A stretch of 64,000 nucleotides of DNA from a virus: IMG/VR virus record IMGVR_UViG_3300022841_000015, positions 1 through 64,000 of that record; one strand, 5' to 3'. The notes below the pieces were generated by a model that searched no databases, was not told the DNA's origin, and was given only the letters and a program-made list of their open reading frames with translations. Both the position numbers and the translations under genes were made by a program. Positions 60,151-64,000 of the stretch are shown piece by piece (the stretch's first letter is position 1; each line of letters starts with the position of its first letter).

Positions 60151-62088
60151 TTAATTGGTTTGTAAACTATCAATAGATTTTAATCCTATTTGTGTGTCTC
60201 TATCATGATCTTTTTTGACTAGTTCATCAGATAAGTCTTCACCTGTAGCTTTTTTCATAAAGTCTAAATCTTTAACATCTGTGTCGGAATCGGTAAACCT
60301 AGCTTTAGCTTCAGCTAATACAGCATTCGCAGTTTTTAAACGAAGATCAGCTGAGTTTTCTTCTGCTCTAGATTGTCTTTCTAGTATCTCCACTTTCTTT
60401 AACTGCAATTCAAGAGATTTCATTTCTTCTAAATATGGATCAGGCTCAGGTCTGTATTCTTCTATGGACTTTGCTACATCAGGCATTTTATGAAGTTTCA
60501 TTATCTGAGCCATTATAATTTTACGTACACCGGGATCTTCATTAGGCCCATTAGTTTGAAGTAAGAAAGATAGTTCTTGGCTTTTAGCAGCATTATCTTC
60601 AGCTGTAGATACTTCAATATCTATATCTACTTCACCAGCTAAGTCATCCCTTCTAATAGGAACATGTTGATCATTCGTTATACGTATTATTTCTTCTTCT
60701 TGTAGCCATACGGAGTTGTATGACATCCATTTACGCATAAGAGGTTTCATTAAGTTTTCAGCTACGTTTCTTACAATATCTAGTCTACGTACTGATACAG
60801 CATCTAATACTCCCCCTGCTGCTCTAGCAGTAGATCCTAGTCCTTGCCCGTTAATACCACCTGAGAAACTTTTAATACCTGTAATAGCATCTGTCTCGTT
60901 ATTATTAAGTTCAAGCATAGAAAACATACTGTTAGGTAAGTTATTATAAGAACCTTCATAAAAATCAGAAGAATTAGTGTTGTACTCAAAATTTCCTCCT
61001 GCAAGAAATCTTTTTTTGTTAAGTGTATCTAACGAACCTTTACGTATACCTTTCTGCCCATTATTGGAGTTAGCCATATTATCTATAGCACCACGTTTAA
61101 TAGCAGTAGAGACTTTTTGGTTATCCCCTATCATTTCAGCGTTAGCTTCACCTGTCATTTGGAAAGGTATAGAATTATGTGCTACTACTAAAAAAGGTAT
61201 TTTCTTATCAGGATAAGGATTACTTTCTAGCCTGATAATCACGTTGTTAACCCAAGTACAAATAATAGGTTTAGCAATACCTGTGCCATCTATATCGTAG
61301 TTTCCCCAATACTCATGAATAATAAGTTTCTTTCTAGGTTTATCTTTAAACTCAAAACTACTACCTTTCTTTTCGTGTTCAGGAGTATAGTCATCACTAT
61401 CTCTAGCCATATCTTCAGATACTTTATTTAGTGCTTTATCGTTATACTTTTTATTTACACGTAGGGTACTAAGGTCACTCTCATACCTATGTACCATAAA
61501 CTGACACTTATCTAAGTCTCCTTGACAAGTAGGATCAATGTAGATGTCTTCTATACGACAAGTTTCTGCAAATGGTTTATTTACTAGTACTTTAAGTTCC
61601 TTTACTGTTTTGATACCTATTTGTACAGGTTTACCACTGTAAGGATCTAAATCATACACTGGGTAATCTTTTTCTACTTCTTCATCTTCGTAATCCCATG
61701 AACACTTAACAATTAGTGTGCCTTCAGTAGTAAGTAGTTTTATGCTATCCGTAATAAACTTGTACCTATTAAACTTACGAGTAAATTGGTAGTTTAGTAT
61801 TAACTGGTTCTGTTCTGCTGCTTGACGATCTTCAGCTGTAATAGGAGTACATTTAACAATGTCTGCTGAAGATAGAAAAGGGTCTTTAAGAGAAGCATGT
61901 TGCCACTCGTCCTGACGCTTTATATCTCTCGATACTATCTTCGATTTACCCTTCTGCTCATTACCATAAGGTTCACCGTTATACTCTTTCTTCCAAGTTT
62001 CTACCTTAGAGACAGTTTCTAGTCTAAGGCTGTCAGCACTTGTAAGGTCATCTTTTAAACTTGATAATATTTTTGCTTTGTCTACCAT
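60151..62088 (-). CDS. Portal protein
   Basis: A 645-residue protein. N-terminal clip/stem regions include KSKIVSRDIKRQDEWQHASL and LNYQFTRKFNRYKFITDSIK. The middle has AETCRIEDIYIDPTCQGDLD, CTWVNNVIIRLESNPYPDKK and PFQMTGEANAEMIGDNQKVS, typical of podovirus portals. The C-terminal ~100 residues form a coiled coil. It forms the dodecameric DNA gate and binds terminase. Confidence 0.85.
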   Translation of the reverse strand: MVDKAKILSSLKDDLTSADSLRLETVSKVETWKKEYNGEPYGNEQKGKSKIVSRDIKRQDEWQHASLKDPFLSSADIVKCTPITAEDRQAAEQNQLILNYQFTRKFNRYKFITDSIKLLTTEGTLIVKCSWDYEDEEVEKDYPVYDLDPYSGKPVQIGIKTVKELKVLVNKPFAETCRIEDIYIDPTCQGDLDKCQFMVHRYESDLSTLRVNKKYNDKALNKVSEDMARDSDDYTPEHEKKGSSFEFKDKPRKKLIIHEYWGNYDIDGTGIAKPIICTWVNNVIIRLESNPYPDKKIPFLVVAHNSIPFQMTGEANAEMIGDNQKVSTAIKRGAIDNMANSNNGQKGIRKGSLDTLNKKRFLAGGNFEYNTNSSDFYEGSYNNLPNSMFSMLELNNNETDAITGIKSFSGGINGQGLGSTARAAGGVLDAVSVRRLDIVRNVAENLMKPLMRKWMSYNSVWLQEEEIIRITNDQHVPIRRDDLAGEVDIDIEVSTAEDNAAKSQELSFLLQTNGPNEDPGVRKIIMAQIMKLHKMPDVAKSIEEYRPEPDPYLEEMKSLELQLKKVEILERQSRAEENSADLRLKTANAVLAEAKARFTDSDTDVKDLDFMKKATGEDLSDELVKKDHDRDTQIGLKSIDSLQTN

Positions 62089-62096
62089 GTTAAAAC

Positions 62097-62204
62097 CTAA
62101 AGGTTGTCTTTTACAACAAATTTTTCAATACTAAAAGATCCTGTCCATGTAACTAGTGCATTTAAACCACCAATTAACATGTAGACTTGTGTTGTTGTGG
62201 TCAT
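62097..62204 (-). CDS. 35-residue microprotein between lysis and portal genes
   Basis: ATG 62204 overlaps the stop of the preceding microgene as ATGA, with AAGGA upstream. It reads MTTTTQVYMLIGGLNALVTW, then a polar tail (FSIEKFVVKDNL). One weakly hydrophobic segment, so a membrane or head-tail accessory peptide is possible. No family recognised. Confidence 0.5.
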   Translation of the reverse strand: MTTTTQVYMLIGGLNALVTWTGSFSIEKFVVKDNL

Positions 62205-62329
62205 TTAATGTCCTTACTAACGATAGACATATTCAATTTAACAAAACTAGTGGGCATAGTAATAAATGTCTCTAGGACTAACAGGTTACTTGTTTTTATA
62301 GTCACTATGTTAGGAGTTTTAACTAACAT
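62201..62329 (-). CDS. 42-residue microprotein overlapping the holin gene
   Basis: ATG 62329 lies within the last codons of the holin gene in another frame. The peptide MLVKTPNIVTIKTSNLLVLE continues to DIK at TGA 62201. It is coupled by overlap on both sides. Function unknown. Confidence 0.4.
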   Translation of the reverse strand: MLVKTPNIVTIKTSNLLVLETFITMPTSFVKLNMSIVSKDIK

Positions 62330-62522
62330 TATTTTCTCTCTGGTACTTCATCTTAAACCATATAGTAAACCCAGCCATACCAAGCGTGGTTACTATACCT
62401 ATAAGAACTCCTAAAATTCCCCACTCTGCTGCGTTTAACCCAAATAACACTGTACCGCCACCTGCTACATACGTTGATGTGTTCAGCCAGTTGGCTATAT
62501 TTTGTAATATGTCATCTTTCAT
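62319..62522 (-). CDS. Holin
   Basis: A 67-residue protein. A hydrophobic GGGTVLFGLNAAEWGILGVL span and IGIVTTLGMAGFTIWF span are followed by a basic tail (KMKYQREN). The AEWG..G...G layout is typical of small phage holins that form membrane holes. It is next to a second membrane protein and the endolysin. Confidence 0.7.
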   Translation of the reverse strand: MKDDILQNIANWLNTSTYVAGGGTVLFGLNAAEWGILGVLIGIVTTLGMAGFTIWFKMKYQRENNVS

Positions 62523-63019
62523 TATTTGGCTACTCTATCTTTGTTAGCACTGCTTCTGGTTGTTCCGACCCAGTATGCGATTGAAGCCATCCATGCTGCT
62601 ACGATCTGACCAACAAGCATGTTTAACATCTGATCATTACCAATAGGAATTGGTGCAAATATCAAAGCCAGTGTGATGACAGTTACAACTATCGATAGGC
62701 CGATACAGATAGCTGCTGGCATTCGACTGTGTTTGTGTGCTGATCTGGCATTTTGAGTATCCCCTAGCTCAGAGGCAACCAGCTCGTTATCAAGCTCTTT
62801 CATTCGTATCTTGAAAGAGTTGTTAGCTTGAGTCACTTTCAACATCATCTCAGGACTGGCTTCTTCTACTGCTACACGCAACTGTTCTTCATTTGATACT
62901 ACGCCACCAGTAGCATCTGATATAGCTCTAATAGCTAATTGGGGCAGTGTGGCTCCACCAGATAATACTGCTGCTGCTATATCGGGAGCGTAACTTGTAA
63001 GTTTTTTTAACCAGTCCAT
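62522..63019 (-). CDS. Holin-like (GTA 3TM-type) membrane protein
   Basis: A 165-residue protein. An N-terminal hydrophobic segment (APDIAAAVLSGGATLPQLAI), a helical soluble middle (LKVTQANNSFKIRMKELDNE), then two membrane spans (ICIGLSIVVTVITLALIFAP, MLVGQIVAAWMASIAYWVGT). This fits the three-TM holin family seen in gene transfer agents and phages. May act as holin or antiholin with the 62319 gene. Confidence 0.65.
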   Translation of the reverse strand: MDWLKKLTSYAPDIAAAVLSGGATLPQLAIRAISDATGGVVSNEEQLRVAVEEASPEMMLKVTQANNSFKIRMKELDNELVASELGDTQNARSAHKHSRMPAAICIGLSIVVTVITLALIFAPIPIGNDQMLNMLVGQIVAAWMASIAYWVGTTRSSANKDRVAK

Positions 63020-63021
63020 AA

Positions 63022-63462
63022 TTACACTCCAACTATTTCAAAGTGTACTAAGTCTTCAAATGTCTGATCACCAACATCATTATCCATGTCCCAATCACCA
63101 CCCCATCTTAATTTGTAAGCTATAGCTCCGTCAAGGTATAAAGCGTCTGCAACACCGATAACGTAAAAAGCAAAATAACGAAATTTTTCGTATTCGTTTC
63201 TATTACCTTCTCCCCACTTTTTTGGAATAGGGTAAGGGCTAACGTCTAAAGCCATTGATGGAACAGAGTTATGTTTACTATTAGGCCATTTAACTTTAGA
63301 CAGTTTAGGTTTGTTACTAAACATTTTTGTTTGGTCTGCTTCGTTTCTATGTCCAGTTAAAATAGTGTTGTCCCAACCTTGCAAAACAGTTTTAAAAATA
63401 AGCTGTAAATCAGGATGAGCCTGCAGTAATTTACTTTCTGAATTTTTGCTGTACTTGTTCAT
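63022..63462 (-). CDS. Endolysin, M15-family L-alanyl-D-glutamate-type peptidase
   Basis: A 146-residue protein. Zinc ligands H64 and D73 lie in SKHNSVPSMALDVSP and the C-terminal DLVHFEI (H about 142), with RWGGDWD between. This matches VanY/M15 phage endopeptidases that cut peptidoglycan cross-bridges. No signal peptide, so release depends on the neighbouring holins. Confidence 0.85.
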   Translation of the reverse strand: MNKYSKNSESKLLQAHPDLQLIFKTVLQGWDNTILTGHRNEADQTKMFSNKPKLSKVKWPNSKHNSVPSMALDVSPYPIPKKWGEGNRNEYEKFRYFAFYVIGVADALYLDGAIAYKLRWGGDWDMDNDVGDQTFEDLVHFEIVGV

Positions 63463-63465
63463 AAA

Positions 63466-63846
63466 TTAAAGTCCTTCAGTTATATGAATGTCAATTAATT
63501 CTTGTTCAGTAGTGCAGTCATTAATGTCTATTTGCATAGCGTCATCAGCGTTACGAATAACTAGTCTATCAGCTTCTGCTTGAGTAGCATCATTTCCGGG
63601 AATTTGTAACGCTATAATAGCGTCTAATGGTGCAAATGCTAATTGTCGTTGTACTCTACGTAAATCATGTGTAATTAGTTTAGCAGAATCTATATTTGTT
63701 ACCACCGCGTCACCTACAATTCTCCATGCTGAACGAAAAACGCTATCGGGTACTGACTCCACCTCTTTCCATGTTGCACCTTCAGGGATTGAGGACTGCT
63801 TTGAGCAAATCGCAACGGTGTTGTCTTCTTGTTGATATACGTACAT
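63466..63846 (-). CDS. Tail fibre assembly-type protein
   Basis: A 126-residue protein. VFRSAWRIVGDAVVTNID, then AKLITHDLRRVQRQLAFAPL, matches small phage proteins with an FR.AW motif and a helical R.....R...L..LD segment, often called tail-fibre assembly or chaperone-like. Encoded three bases from the endolysin gene and overlapping the endonuclease VII stop. Confidence 0.5.
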   Translation of the reverse strand: MYVYQQEDNTVAICSKQSSIPEGATWKEVESVPDSVFRSAWRIVGDAVVTNIDSAKLITHDLRRVQRQLAFAPLDAIIALQIPGNDATQAEADRLVIRNADDAMQIDINDCTTEQELIDIHITEGL

Positions 63847-64000
63847 TAATGCTTCCTCAAATAGTTAATAGCCTTCTCAAGAAGCCCTATATTATCTTTA
63901 AAATGGCCTAAAGCAAAGTTACAGCTTATACATAACAAGCCTCTAACCTCACCTGTTATGTGGTCATGGTCTACGTTTAAGCTCTTAGTGCAGTCATCTT
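63846..64000 (-). CDS. Recombination endonuclease VII, C-terminal part (runs off right edge)
   Basis: The last 51 codons of a minus-strand gene, stop 63846-63848. LNVDHDHITGEVRGLLCISC, then NFALGHFKDN, is the unmistakable catalytic and second-cysteine part of the endonuclease VII family. The N-terminal half is at 1-201 in matching orientation, so the gene probably spans the map origin with a short missing middle. The frame does not join directly across base 64000/1, so some bases are missing. Confidence 0.85.
   Translation of the reverse strand, partial: DDCTKSLNVDHDHITGEVRGLLCISCNFALGHFKDNIGLLEKAINYLRKH

Noticed and set aside
1-64000. Integrase, repressor or other lysogeny module
   Set aside because: No recombinase or CI-like protein was found; the RepL-like protein alone does not support a temperate lifestyle.

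Overview
The window looks like almost the whole genome of an N4-type podovirus (Schitoviridae-like), read as a circular map. Base composition is AT-rich. The two window edges carry the N-terminal and C-terminal halves of what looks like one recombination endonuclease VII gene on the minus strand, so the sequence nearly closes on itself with roughly 0.1 kb missing. The N4 diagnosis rests on five things: a very large virion RNA polymerase at the end of the late operon (40953-47264, T7-family motifs visible), an N4 gp56-type major capsid protein, a second single-subunit RNA polymerase among the early genes, a MoxR-type ATPase next to a possible vWA-like partner, and the replication set (DUF3987-type ATPase, primase, family A polymerase, SSB). 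The host cannot be named from sequence.

Layout. Two arms diverge from about 10.2-10.7 kb and converge on a bidirectional terminator at 40.93 kb. The rightward arm (10.7-40.9 kb) starts with two hairpins sharing the apex loop ATTCC, which are candidate promoters for the virion RNA polymerase. Small early genes, the RNA polymerase II equivalent (12.1-14.1 kb) and a 0.7 kb structured non-coding stretch follow. Next come many small genes, RNA-repair genes (3'-phosphatase, RNA ligase), a MazG protein and a Lar-like anti-restriction protein. Helicase, MoxR, DUF3987, primase, exonuclease, DNA polymerase, a RecB-like nuclease, a Sak4-like ATPase and SSB complete the arm. HNH, AP2 and GIY-YIG-type endonucleases are scattered through it, one of them between the exonuclease and polymerase halves of what is usually a single DNA polymerase.

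The leftward arm runs 10.2 kb -> 1 -> (wrap) -> 64.0 -> 40.9 kb. It holds an HNH-AP2 nuclease, a RepL-like winged-helix protein with an inverted-repeat operator/promoter, four intact tRNAs (Asn, Gln, Met, Ser) and a good sigma70-type promoter at 7767-7795. That promoter opens the late operon: an Acb2-like anti-CBASS sponge, a Tad2-like anti-Thoeris sponge, a T5orf172 protein, terminase small and large subunits, an adaptor, the tail fibre, endonuclease VII, a fibre-assembly-type protein, endolysin, two holin-like proteins, two microproteins, portal, gp58-like protein, scaffold, capsid, structural and internal virion proteins, and finally the virion RNA polymerase, which also carries a HExxH metalloprotease-like segment.

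How it probably works. By analogy with N4, the injected virion polymerase would start early transcription at hairpin promoters, the early RNA polymerase would take over middle genes, and host sigma70 polymerase helped by the phage SSB would read the late operon. Several small genes in 19.8-22.2 kb and one at 25.1-26.0 kb carry in-frame stops or lack starts, so part of the accessory region seems to be decaying or recoded.
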